The position numbers were made by a program, and so were the translations under genes. From Saccharum officinarum (Eukaryota; Streptophyta; Magnoliopsida; Poales; Poaceae), in the NCBI GenBank assembly GCA_020631735.1, contig CM036223.1, positions 4,874,191 through 4,938,190 of the forward strand: a stretch of DNA of 64,000 nt. Direction: 5' to 3'. Of the stretch, positions 35,101-45,839 are shown one piece after another. The stretch's first letter is position 1. Each line of letters begins with the position of its first letter. The notes under the pieces were generated by a model. It searched no databases. It had not been told where the DNA came from and saw only the letters and a program-made list of their open reading frames with translations.

Positions 35101-36987
35101 GTTAGTACACCTGAGGCTTTGCAAATCTTGTGTCATGTTTGGTATTGCTTCCCTTGCTATCTTAGCATGATAGGTGGCGTAATGTTTAATTAAGCAATGT
35201 GAAGTGCTTATGTGTATTTAGTGTAACCTTGTACTTACCTTGAATGATTATGTGATGCATCTTGTGTTACCATTCATCATATTCATACACATGCATCTTG
35301 CATCTCATTTAGGTTCGCTAGATGCACCACGTGAAGGATGAGATGTTGGAGCCAAACCCGAAGACGGTGTTTGGTGGACCTATCCCGAAGATGAAAAGGA
35401 TTAAGCAAGTGTCAGGATGGGAGATGCTCGCCAAGCGAGTGTCATCTGTCACCCACTAACCTAAGTGTTCGATCCCAGGCAAGCCCCGAAGCATTCTAAG
35501 ACTCCTACTTTATAAAAGCAATTGAATATATATATGTTATTATGTATTGTTGCATTAAGTTATAGGAATTGAGTGAAAACACTAGATGCATATATACCTT
35601 TTCCTTGTCCCACAAATATGCCTGTAATCCTATTTTGGTTAAGGATCGAAAGTATTGCTTAGCCATGCTTAGACCGGTAGCGATCGGTGATTTCCGGTCA
35701 CCTACATTTATAGGTGGTTACTGAAAGAATATAGCTATGAAAAGAATGATATCCTAGAATTAACCAAGTATTGATGGATAATTGGAGACCGGATAGAAAA
35801 GTTGGAGGCAACTAGACAGGATTCTGGGTTGCTGTTAGTTTTCCATCTGTGTCGATTAAGGACCGATCGTTGCTTGTCCCTCTTGTCATGTTGAACGCAT
35901 GCCTCACATTTAGCTGGTCGAATAAAGTACCTTTCGACCGCGAAGCTAGTGACACTATTCGAGCTAGGATAAACTCGGATTGGCAGACTGGTGCTGAATG
36001 GTGTATGACGGGGACGCGATGAGTGAGCCCAAGGTGCGTCCTAGCAGTCAGGCGGTCCCTGGGTAGTGCGGTCCATGACTGTTATCCCGCGGCTACTTGG
36101 AAAGTGTCATTGGTGATCTAAGCGACCCTGACGGGGGAAGCGTGGTTTGTGTGAGGAATAAATCACCAGCTGGTTAGGAATCAATTCGAATCGCCATCGC
36201 TCCTGGATAGTGAGCACTTGACTCGAGCTACATCATCGTAGTAATAATGATGGAACACGGATGGTTATGTGAATGATGCTAGAAAAGCTAAACTGGATAT
36301 GGTAACCTTTGATGTTGATGGTTAATCAAGTGATTGCTTTAGCATAGGTGCTTACCTAGATTGAATAGGTTATAATAAAGATGATGCAAAAGGACTTAAC
36401 TTAGTTTATTCATGATAACTTATGCTTTTCGCAAATGAGTCAAGCTAGCCCACTGAAAGAAAGCCTTGCATACTCCTTGGTGTCATATTATTTCTGGTTT
36501 ATGACGGGTAAGTCTAGCTGAGTACCTTCTCGTACTCAGGGTTTATTCCCACTTGTTGCAGGTTGTGATGTATCATAGCTACTGCAAGAATTGGATGGCT
36601 CCTGCTGTAGTGGCGGAGTATGGTCATGGGCATGACCCTTCTGAGCTATCTTATCTCTCATGCTTTTGTTGGAAATTGACCTTGGTACTGGCATGTATTT
36701 GAATTAAGATGATATTAGTTTCAAACTACTTTGCTTCTGCTATTTTTGAACTTGAGTTGTAATAACTCTATGGAACTCTGATCTATGTTAAATTACTTGT
36801 AATAATAGATGTAACATGTGACTTGTTATGTTGAACCACTATGATCTTGGCTTGTATGTTGGTTTGTTTTAAATCCCTCGTAATTTCATTGGACTACCGG
36901 AGTTATAGGAGCTTAAGTACGGGAATTTAATTGCTCTGGTGATTGTTTTTGTACTTTTGTTCTTATAATTTGGGCGGTTCCATTACA
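32119..36987 (+). repeat. E2 3' LTR (4,869 bp)
   Basis: TGTAACACCCC at the start, CCATTACA at the end, then the duplication AGTGC. It is colinear with the 5' LTR with scattered substitutions (roughly 2% in the parts compared by eye), so the insertion is not very recent. The GC-rich island (about 33300-33900) is intact, as is the block missing from the 5' LTR. Confidence 0.94.
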
Positions 36988-36992
36988 AGTGC
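36988..36992. repeat. E2 target-site duplication, right
   Basis: AGTGC, followed by CTTCATAAGATC, which continues the interrupted E1 antisense frame. Confidence 0.92.
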
Positions 36993-39326
36993 CTTCATAA
37001 GATCTTGAAGGGAGTAAGCGTCATCCCGCACACGGTCCCTAAGTACCGTGCCAACAACCCGCCTCCTGATGTGAGTTGTTTTTCTTTTGCGAGTACTTTT
37101 TTATATTTCTTTCATTATTGGTACTTTCTATATCCACTTTCTTGCTTAATCTTTCTCCTTTGGTCATTCTGCTTATTCATAGGAATTGGGGCACAATTTT
37201 GTTGACCCGATCCCCACTGATGACAACCCTGCTAGGGTGGAAGTTGGGGAGAATCTTGCTGGAGCATCTTCAGCCAACAAGTTTCAAATCACCATAATCC
37301 TTCCTAGTGTTTTCCCTGCAGCACTCGACCCGTACGTTGAGTATGTTTCTCGTCCAGTTCCTCGAGCTCCTCGTAGTGTTAGCAAGAGGGCGTGAGCGGA
37401 TGATGCTTCTACCGGCGTTTCTGCTACCAAGAAGCCTCGTCAGTCGAGTACTCGTCCAGGTACTCAAGTTGTAGGTAGCGTGCTCCTAGGTGAGCATATC
37501 AATATGTTTTGCCTTGTTTGTTGTTTGTTTGCACCCTTAACCGAGTACTTTTTCCTTTTTTAGATGGTACTGTGGTTGAGTTGCTTGAGGGTGAGGAAGA
37601 TGAGGATGATGATGCGGCCCACGACACACGTCGATGAGTTGTTGTTGTATTTTTGTTTTCTTGCTTTTATTCTTGAGCACTTCTTTTGACTTGTCCTTTT
37701 TGCAGTAAGCGGTTGTCGAGCCTGAGTTCTTCTAGGGCTCAGTTGCCAATCATGCCATCCTTGGTGCGGGGTGGTGATGATATTTTTGCTTCCGCCATGC
37801 CTTCGCCGAAGCCTTCAGTTCAGCTTGGGGGTTTTAGTATGAAGAGGAAGATGACCAAGTGAGTGACTCCTGATTATGTTGTTTGATTCTGTTTTTCCTT
37901 TTTCTTGTTCATCTTTTCATTGTTGAGTTTCTTCGTCATCTTGCAGGTCCTCACCCTCACCTTCTGCCAACCCCAATCGGCTTCTTCTCAGTCCACTGGT
38001 GCGCCCCTGCGTACTGAGTCTAAGGACTTGGGATGTACGATCGGCGAGGCGGCTGTGAGGGAGACGGGGGCCCCTGATGATCATGCTACCGTGGAGTCAC
38101 CAACTTTGGAGGTGACGGTGACCGTGGCGGTGGATCCATCTAAGGAGGTAGCCAGGGCTTCTGCTGCCTAGGATATGGCCTTGGTCTTGTCATCTTCGCA
38201 TCGGTCAATTTCTCCCTCTATTGCTCTTGCTACTAGTAGTCAGCGCCTAGATGACGACGTGATGCGGGAATTCGACGCCACCCATCGCTTGTCGGAGCTG
38301 ACTGTAGCCTAGGGAGTTCTGGCAGCTGGTGCTGCTTCTTTTGGGGGAAAACTCCAGGTAAGTTTTCCTTAAGCTTTTTCTTTGGTTGCTCGGCTTCTTA
38401 TGTTCTTACGTCCTGTCTCTCTCTTTTTTTCTTGTTTGATCAGTCTTTCTCTAGGACCATATTGACTTCTTTTTCTCGTCTAAAACCGAGAAAAAGTTGT
38501 CCTCCAAAATTAGTGTTCTGAAGACGGAGCTGGACCTCTGTCGAGCCGAGATGGAGACCGAGCGTCAGACGCACCAGAGGGAGGAAAAGGCTCTCTATGC
38601 CTAGGTGATTGAGGCGGAAGAGCAGAGGGATGCTGCTGTCCAGGAGGCCTTGAAGAAGGTGGAGGCCATGAAGAAGGAGTGCGATGGTATTTCGAGTTCT
38701 TTTATGCTTTGTTTCCTCTTTATTTCTTAGTTCTTTGTCCTTCATTTGTCTGATTTTCTCTAATTGACTTGATCAGCCCTTCATAGAGATAAGCAGTCGC
38801 TCCTGAATAATGTTGAGGATATGAAGATATCAGTTTGCTCTAACCACAATAGGGCCGAGGAGGTAAAAGCTCGTGCTGAAGAAGAACTCGCCCGTTGCCA
38901 GCTGATTAGACTTGGTGCTTACCAGGATCTTCTGTAGGGAATGAAAACTATTGAAGATTTATCCAAGAAGCTGGCGGTATCTGACCAACAGTTTGCCACT
39001 TTGTAGAAATCTTTCAAGACCATTGCGAGGCTTCTTCGGACTTCTGAAGATGATGGAAGGACCTGGGGCGACTTCATCCCACTGATTCATGTGTGCCTCC
39101 GAGCTTCGTCAAGAATGGGGTCCAGACGTGTGTCAAGAACATTTTGGCTCATATCCGTGTTCTTGCTCCATCGGTCCCTCTAGAAAAACTTAGGGAGGAA
39201 GCCGATGATGACGATTATCTAGAGTCCATCGAGAAGGCTGAACCTAAAGTTGAAGATTTGGCCAACTTCATCGCTGAGAAGCTTGATATTCAGCTATCTT
39301 GCTCTGATGATGAAGCTGATAGTTAG
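36993..39326 (+). pseudogene. E1 antisense gene, 3' part (spliced, coiled-coil tail)
   Basis: The frame broken at 22265 resumes here without shift (LHKILKGVSVIPHTVP). The first exon ends at GAT|GTGAGT (37070) and the next starts after TTCATAG (37193), a 122-bp phase-0 intron. Further GT/AG boundaries are at about 37489/37564, 37860/37948, 38354/38443 and 38687/38776. The middle is acidic and low-complexity (EGEEDEDDD, SSRAQLP). From about 38480 it is a charged coiled coil (EKKLSSKISVLKTELDLC, EEELARCQ), and it ends EDLANFIAEKLDIQLSC...DDEADS with TAG at 39324-39326. In-frame stops at 37393, 38169, about 38311 and others are again mostly TAG or TGA. The 3' end codon, TATA box and introns show a complete gene organisation, now inactive. 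Confidence 0.82.
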
Positions 39327-39610
39327 ACTTTGTAGCGCCCGGGTGCCTCCCGCTTGTAAATATATACTTTATATGTAATCTTGTAAAGAGATTTTGTCTA
39401 TTTTGGATACATCTTTGCCTGAATTATTCGAGTGAATCTGTTCGAGTTGTTTTCCCAGATCTTGGAATTTTCTTTAAAGTCACTCTGGATATATAAACCT
39501 TAATCGTTGTAGACGTATGCAGGTGCTTTTGAGTTATGTCCCTCCAACTGGCCGTGCTCTTGTTTTTTGTGAGTCTTGTCGAGCGTAGGCGCTAGATTAG
39601 TCGGGTTCTC
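39327..39610. other. E1 antisense gene 3' flank
   Basis: AT-rich sequence after the stop codon, with TGTAAATATATAC and TTGTAATC-like signals that could serve polyadenylation. It leads into the tandem repeats. No gene is seen. Confidence 0.5.
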
Positions 39611-40555
39611 ATCTAATCCTAAAAAGACTTGGGATAGGGCGAGCTCAAACATCTTTTTAGCTCTTTTGCTCTCATCCGGGTTGAACAACTTAGGGATAGG
39701 GTGAGCGCTATCTGGCTCTTATCTAGGCCATGAAAACAACCTAGGATAGGTTCGAGTGTCGGCTTGTCAGCCTTACTCTCATCTAAGCCTGAAAAGACTT
39801 AGGATAGCGAGCTCAAGCATCTTTTCATTTCTTTTGCTCTCATCCGGTTGTGAGAACAACTCGGGATAGGGCGAGCTCCCTCTAGCTCTCATCTAGGCCA
39901 TGAAAACAACTCAGGATAGGTTCGAGTATCAGCTACTTAGCCTTACTCTCATCTAAGCCTGAAAAGACTTCGGTTAGCGAGCTTAAGAATCTTTTCAGCT
40001 CTTTTGCTCTTATCCGGTTGTGAGAACAACTCGAGATAGGGCGAGCTCCCTCTGGCTCTCATCCAGGCCGTGAAAACAACCCAGCATAGGTTTGAGTGTT
40101 AGCTACTTAGCCTTACTCTCATCTAAGCCTGAAAAGACTTAGGATAGCGAGCTCAAGCATCTTTTTAGATCTTTTGCTCTCATCCTGTTATGAGAACAAC
40201 TCAGGATAGGGCGAGCTCCCTCTGGCTCTCATCCAGGCCGTGAAAACAACCCAGGATAGGTTCGAGTGTCAGCTACTTAGCCTTACTCTCATCTAAGCCT
40301 GAAAAGACTTAGGTTAGCGAGCTCAAGGATCTTTTCAGCTCTTTTGCTCTCATCCGGTTGTGAGAACAACTCAGGATAGGGCGAGCTCCCTCTGGCTCTC
40401 ATCCAGGCCGTGAAAACAACCCAGGATAGGTTCGAGTGCCAGCTACTTAGCCTTACTCTCATCTAAGCCTGAAAAGACTTAGGATAGCGAGCTCAAGCAT
40501 TTTTTCAGCTCTTTTGCTCTTATTGATTGTGAAAACAACTCGGGATAGGTTATAA
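39611..40555. repeat. 170-bp tandem repeat tract in E1, about 5.5 units
   Basis: The anchor GAAAAGACTT recurs at 39621 (AAAAAGACTT), 39791, 39961, 40131, 40301 and 40471, exactly 170 bp apart each time. Each unit contains three related submonomers of about 50-63 bp, each with CTCATC...GA(A/G)AACAAC or AAAAGACTT followed by (G)GATAG(G). The tract lies between the 3' ends of pol (minus) and the antisense gene (plus), in the long 3' region of E1. Tat/Ogre elements are known to carry such tandem repeats. Confidence 0.95.
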
Positions 40556-40653
40556 TAAGACAAACATTGATGAGGAATATCATCTTTATTTTATTGATCA
40601 TGAATCCTGATTACATGTTGCTCTCTTGCTATATAATTTTTGTTTTGAATTCT

Positions 40654-42728
40654 TCAAGCGTAGAATTTTCTTAGCTGGCTGATATGCCACGTATTCCTTA
40701 CTTGTATTCCATCTTCAGTCATCAACTCGTATGTGCCTGGTCCGGTGACTTTTGCGACAATAAAAGGACCTTCCCATGGACTGAGTAGTTTATGGTGTCC
40801 GTCAGTTTTTTATATTCTTCGTAGTACTAGGTCTCTGACTTGAACTGAGCATTGCTGAGTACTTTTGTTGTAGTGACGCCTTAAACCTTGGAGGTATCGA
40901 GCTGACTGAAGGGTAGCGTTTATTCTGACTTCTTCTGTACTGTCGAATTCTAATCTTCGGGTGTGTTCTGCTTCTACCTCCTCGTATTGTTTGATTTTTG
41001 GGGATGTCCAGATCAAGTCTGCTGGTAGCACGGCTTTTGATCCATATACTAGGAAAAAAGGTGAGTATCCAGTCGCTCTACTTACTTGAGTGCGTAGCCC
41101 CAGACTACTTTGGATAATTCTTCAATCCACTTAGATCCATAATCTTCCAGTTTTTCATACAATCTTGGTTTCAACCCAGTTAGTATGAGTCCATTGGCTC
41201 TTTCTACTTGTCCGTTGGCTTCAGGTTGTGCAACCGACACATAATCTATATCGATTGCATAGTCCTGTGTCCAATTTTTGAACTCGATGGCTGTAAAAGG
41301 GGAACCTAAATCTATGATGACGCAGTTGGGTATTCCGAAGCGGTGCATGATGTCTTGGATGAACTCGACTGCTTTTACTGCACTGTACTTCATGAGCGGC
41401 TTGTATTTGATCCACTTGGTGAATTTGTCGATTACAACGAAGATGTACTCAAATCCGCCTTTGACCTTTTTGAGTGGTCCTACTTGATCCAGCACCCAGC
41501 ATGCGAACGGCCAGGCAGGAGGGATGCAAATTAGGTCATGTGCTGGAACGTGAGCTTGCCTTGTGAACATTTGGTGCTGGAACTAGTTCTTCTGTATCTT
41601 TCAAGGCTGTTGGCCAATAGAACCCGGTACATAAAGTTTTTCCACCAGTGTTCTTGAGGCTGCATGGTTGCCACAGCAACCTGAGTGAATTTCGTCTAGG
41701 ATTTCTTTTCCTTTTTCTCTTGAGACATATTTAAGAAGTACTCCTGATGACGCGGCTCTTCTATATAGGCTATCGCCTACAAGGACGTAGTTCTTGCTTC
41801 TTCTGATTATCCTGGTGGCTTCTTCCTTATTAGATGGTAACATGTTTTCTCTGATGTAGTCAATGAAGTCTTGAGTCCATTATCTAGTAACTACCATGAT
41901 CTGGGTTGTTGGTGCTAGTGGTTCAGAGGTTATCTCACTAGGTTGTTTTATGGAGGGTGACGACAACTCCTCTATAAACACACCTGGTGGGACCTTCACC
42001 CTGTCCGATCCTAGCTTGGCGAGAACATCTGTCGCTACGTTTGAGTCTCGTAGAACATGCAAGATTTCTAGTCCTTAGAAATTTTTTTCTAGTTTTCATA
42101 CTTTAGCATAGTAGGTGTCCATGTTGTCCTTGGTATAGTCCTAATCTTTGTTGACTTGATTGATGACTACAGCTGAATCGCCATAGACAAGTAGTCGTTT
42201 GATTCCAAGAGAAATCGCAATCCGTAGTCCATGGATGAGTGCTTCATACTCTGCTTCGTTGTTTGTGGCTTGCCACAGTATCTAGAGTACATATTGGAGT
42301 TATTTTTCTTCTAGGGATATGAAAAGAATACCTGCGCTAGCCCAGCCAAACTTGAGTGATCCATCGAAGTACATCTTCCAATGGCCAAGGACGGCATCTG
42401 GCGCGGGTTGTTGGATTTCTGCCCATTCAGCCATGAAGTCTGTGAGTGCTTGTGATTTTATTGCTTTTCATGGAGAGAAATCGATGTTTAGAGCTCTGAG
42501 TTCTACTCCCCACTTTGATATGCGTCATGTCGCATCTCTATTGCATAGGATGTCTCCCAAAGGGAAATTTGTTATCACCGTAATCTTGTGGCCTTCGAAG
42601 TAGTGTCGTAGCTTGCGGGAAGTAATCAGGAGGGCACAGAGTAGTTTTTGTACATGCGGATATCATATTTTTGAATCTATCAGAACTTCGCTGACGTAGT
42701 ATACTGGCCACTGTACTTTGTATACATG
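40654..42728 (-). pseudogene. E1 pol: RT end, RNase H and integrase, heavily mutated
   Basis: Read on the minus strand from 42728: the RT C-terminus/connection (QWPVYYVSEVL), RNase H (YFDGS near 42368, NNEAEYEAL near 42250, GDSAV near 42175), the integrase zinc region (EIHSGCCGNH near 41690), the core (VVIDKFTKW near 41420, IIDLGSPF near 41310, GQVERANG near 41200) and the integrase C-terminus (SPFFLVYGSKAVLPADL, PWEGPFIV), ending at TGA 40656-40654. At least eight stops and frameshifts at about 41095 and 41590 disable it. TAA at 40812-40810 is specific to this copy; the copy at 57497 still has CAA. E3 cut off the rest of RT and gag. Confidence 0.9.
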
Positions 42729-43478
42729 TGTTGACATCATTTTTTAGCACGTGTCAAGATGGTCAAGAAAGGCTAATCAGCAGGGGAAAGATTATTGTGT
42801 AGATTGATAGCTGATGAAAAATGGGTTTGCTTATGAGTGGTAACGGCGTATGGGTCCAAGTTGAAATGTTGTCGATAGGGTTAAGAGTATTATTGCCGAT
42901 GCCGATGAAAGATGGTTTGAAGGCTGCTGCCGATGGAACTGGGATTTTGCCGATAAAAAGGAAGTCGATGAGAATACCATCGTGACTGAGGCGGACTATG
43001 GAATAAGATAGGAATTAAATTCCTTATATATGTTTAATAGAGTCTGAGTTGTGTCAAAGTCGTGTGTTTCCATAGATGTGGATTTAGTATCCTAGTCGTA
43101 TTTGGTTATGTTTCTGTAGATCAGGGTATAAATATAGGGTGAAGGGCAATGTAAGAGACATCAATCAATATATCAAAAACAACTTTTACTCTTATTTACA
43201 TCTACTTTCGACGACTTTGTCAATTTACGTATTTTTTCTTTTTTATTATGAGTTCTCATCGATTCGGCGAGTTGCATTGCTCCAGTGCAATCTTCGGCAA
43301 TCCTCGAGTTCCGCGTGAGTACCTCTTGGCCGTGACTTTCGGGCGTATCGCTGTTGTTAGGACCAAAGTGCTCGTATCTTCATCCTTGTCGATTAACAGG
43401 TCAAATCAACTGGCACGCTTTGGATATCGAATTCGGGTATTAGCCCTTTGTGTTTGCAGATCTACTTTTGCATCAACA
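42729..43478 (+). repeat. E3 5' LTR (750 bp)
   Basis: It starts TGTTGACATC and ends GCATCAACA, so the TGTTGA/TCAACA terminal pair is present. It interrupts the E1 RT frame just after ATACATG. A TATA box is at 43127. A TTTGGCACGCCCGGTGGGAC phrase follows the LTR and probably includes the primer-binding site. Several GCCGATG motifs occur inside. Confidence 0.87.
43127..43134 (+). promoter_or_regulatory. TATA box in the E3 LTR
   Basis: TATAAATA after GATCAGGG, about 350 bp before the LTR end. It is conserved in the second copy at 59970. Confidence 0.65.
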
Positions 43479-43516
43479 CATCTTTTGGCACGCCCGGTGG
43501 GACAGATCTAGTCAAG

Positions 43517-45800
43517 ATGCTTAATCCTGAGATCGATGCGGGGAACATCATCGCGGTAACAGAAGAAGATCTTAAGGATGATCAGAAGCAGGCTATGGAA
43601 AGAGCTATACAAGAATACAGACAGCTCTGCTTGAAGTCATTCAGTTTGAACAAAAGTGGACAAGTCATCCAGAAGCAAGACTTGCCGTTGCCTCGGTAAG
43701 TTACCTTTGATTCTGATCCGGGTAAACTTCAAGAGATGGTTAATTCTGCAGTGAATCATGCTTTAATTAATCATTCCAATGTGATGTCCAATACTATTCA
43801 TAATGCTATGATTCGAACTTTCAAAGAAGGGCAAGCGTCACCTCGTTACGTTGGACCTGCTTATCATCAACCAGAATCAGCATCTGCTATTGCTCCATCG
43901 GCTCCCCTGGCCATTGCGGGTATAGAGATTTCTTCTCTTCCGGTATCAGCAGGTTTATCTAATGTACAATCTACACCGATGCGTCCGGATTCAGCATTAT
44001 CAGGACAAGTTCAGCTTAATACAGATCTATCAACATCGGCTTTATCAGGCCCTGTACCACAGAATAATCAGACTCCTGCTAATTGGTGGAGATATGGTAT
44101 GCCTCCAGAGCCATCTGCTTTTAACCACAGATCACCTCAAGTGTTTGATGCAACGGGAAAAGCTCCTATGCTATCGGCCGGTTCACCGATAGCTCAAGTA
44201 CCCCAATATACTACAGCAACTACTGTACAACCAACTCTAGGGGGTTTCCAGGTGTCTTTGGGACAAATATCTAGTTCAAGTCCATCGGCAAATTTGTTAC
44301 CGATGCAACAGAAGGCTCCAATCATAAGTCAACCTGGAGTCTAGGTTTTACCTCAAGTTAATTGTAATTATCCGGCAATGCAAACAAGTTACCAACCATC
44401 GACAAATTTTGTACCGATGAACGCTAATAATTGGCCAGGGCAGTTTCCCACTCAACATTCAGTTCAGCCAAATCAGCAAACCACAGGTGTTCATCAAGGT
44501 CACATGCATGCTGTTTTTCAGAATCAAACATCGGTAGCTCAACCGATGAACCCTTTTCAGTAGGTTAATGGACCACAGATAGTAACAAATATGCCAATTG
44601 CTGGAGATCGTGAACCACAAAGGTATGCAGATGGGTATCAGCAAGTACCTCCAGTGGAGATTCAACCATATCGTCAACAAGATGTTGATGCTTTTTGGGC
44701 TGATAAAATAGCAGAGATCATGAAGGATCAGTTTGGGATCAAGCCCAAAGTTAATACTTATTCTTATCGGACTCCGTATCCTCCGACATATGATTTAATT
44801 CCTCTCCCAAATCGTTACAAGGTGCCAGATTTCACCAAGTTTTCTGGGCAGGATGATACATCAACCATGGAGCATGTTAATCGTTTTATTATTCAATGTG
44901 GAGAGGCAGCTTGTAGAGATGAATTAAGAGTTCGTTTGTTTTCATCATCTCTATCTGGATCAGTATTTACATGGTTTATCTCACTACCGCCAAATTCTAT
45001 TATTACTTGGGCTGATCTGGAAAAGCAATTTCATAAGTATTTCTTTGCTGGGGTTCATGAAAAGAAGCTTACCGATTTGGTAAAGATGAAACAACGCAAT
45101 GATGAATCGGTAGAAGGCTTTGTGCAAAGGCTACGAGATGTAAAGAACAAATGTTATAGCCTGGTGTTGGATGATCGGCAGCTTGCCGATTTGGCCTTTT
45201 CAGGGATTATTACCACATCTTAAGGATAAATATGCTTCTCAGGAGTTCGAAAGCCTAAATCATCTAGTGCAAAGAATTTCTGATCAAGATACTAGGGTTT
45301 TTGAACCTAAAAGGAATTGGAATAAGAAAGTTTCATTTGTCGAAGAAGTAGAAAATTCTGATTCGGATGAAGAACCAGTTATCGGTTTGGCTGAGTGGGT
45401 TAAGAATAAAAAGCCGATATCTTGTCCTTTTGGTCACAAAGAGCCAGAAAAGTTTACTTTCGACGTCACCAAAGCCGATAAGATATTTGATCTTTTGCTT
45501 CAGGAGGGCCAGATTAAGTTGTCACCTAATCATGTGATCCCATCGGCAAAAGAATTGAAACATATGCTGTATTGCAAATGGCATAATGCAACTTCACACA
45601 GTACAAATGAGTGCAAAGTATTTGGACAACAATTACAGTTAGCTATTAAGTCTGGGAGAATAAAATTTGGCAATTCCAAAATTCAGAAGCCGATGAAAAT
45701 TGATCAACATCCTTTTCCAGCAAATATGTTGAATACTGAAGGTAAAATTAAGGTGTTGACATCGGAAGCGGCTAAAAAGAATGCATCAGTAGATCCCTAA
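43517..45800 (+). pseudogene. E3 gag, copy A
   Basis: ATG 43517 (MLNPEIDAG) follows the leader. The first third is acidic with helical segments; the middle is rich in Pro, Gln and Ser. The retrotransposon gag domain is near 44830-45290 (KVPDFTKFSGQDD, RLFSSSLSGSVFTWF, KQRNDESVEGFVQRL). A CKWHNATSHSTNEC phrase near 45575 resembles a zinc knuckle. Lesions in this copy are TAA at 43698, TAG at 44342, TAG at 44561, an extra T near 45198 that shifts the frame, and TAA at 45798. The other copy has CAA or CAG at the nonsense sites. Confidence 0.88.
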
Positions 45801-45839
45801 CATCGGATAACTACCGATGATGCAAAAGGCAAGGGGCTA

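Larger units (their letters stand above)
22266..36987 (+). mobile_element. E2: long-LTR retrotransposon with noncoding interior (LARD-like)
   Basis: A complete LTR element: 5' LTR 22266-26764, primer-binding site, interior of about 5.35 kb, polypurine tract and 3' LTR 32119-36987, flanked by the 5-bp duplication AGTGC. LTRs of 4.5-4.9 kb are very long. The interior has no recognisable gag, protease, RT or integrase, which fits a large retrotransposon derivative (LARD) that needs enzymes in trans. The TGTAACACC start and the phrase before the polypurine tract (GGACGCGATTCTTTT, as at the end of chromovirus pol genes) suggest descent from a Tekay/Del-type Gypsy element; this is inference. Confidence 0.88.
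19290..42728 (-). mobile_element. E1: Tat-like Ty3/Gypsy element, interrupted by E2
   Basis: E1 begins at TGTCAGTGTT, cutting the Helitron reading frame after GGTAC. Its pol lies on the minus strand (40654-42728), so the left LTR is its 3' LTR. Reading E1 from its own 5' side, the order is: pol, a 170-bp tandem repeat tract, an antisense gene on the plus strand, then the LTR. This order (antisense gene and tandem repeats in the long 3' region) matches the Tat/Ogre group. E2 (22266-36987) sits inside it. Its 5' side is cut by E3 at 42729 and does not resume in the window. Confidence 0.85.

Noticed and set aside
39611..40555. Regularly spaced repeats resembling a CRISPR array
   Set aside because: The whole 170-bp unit is conserved, with no unique spacers, and the context is a plant retrotransposon. 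It is an ordinary tandem repeat.
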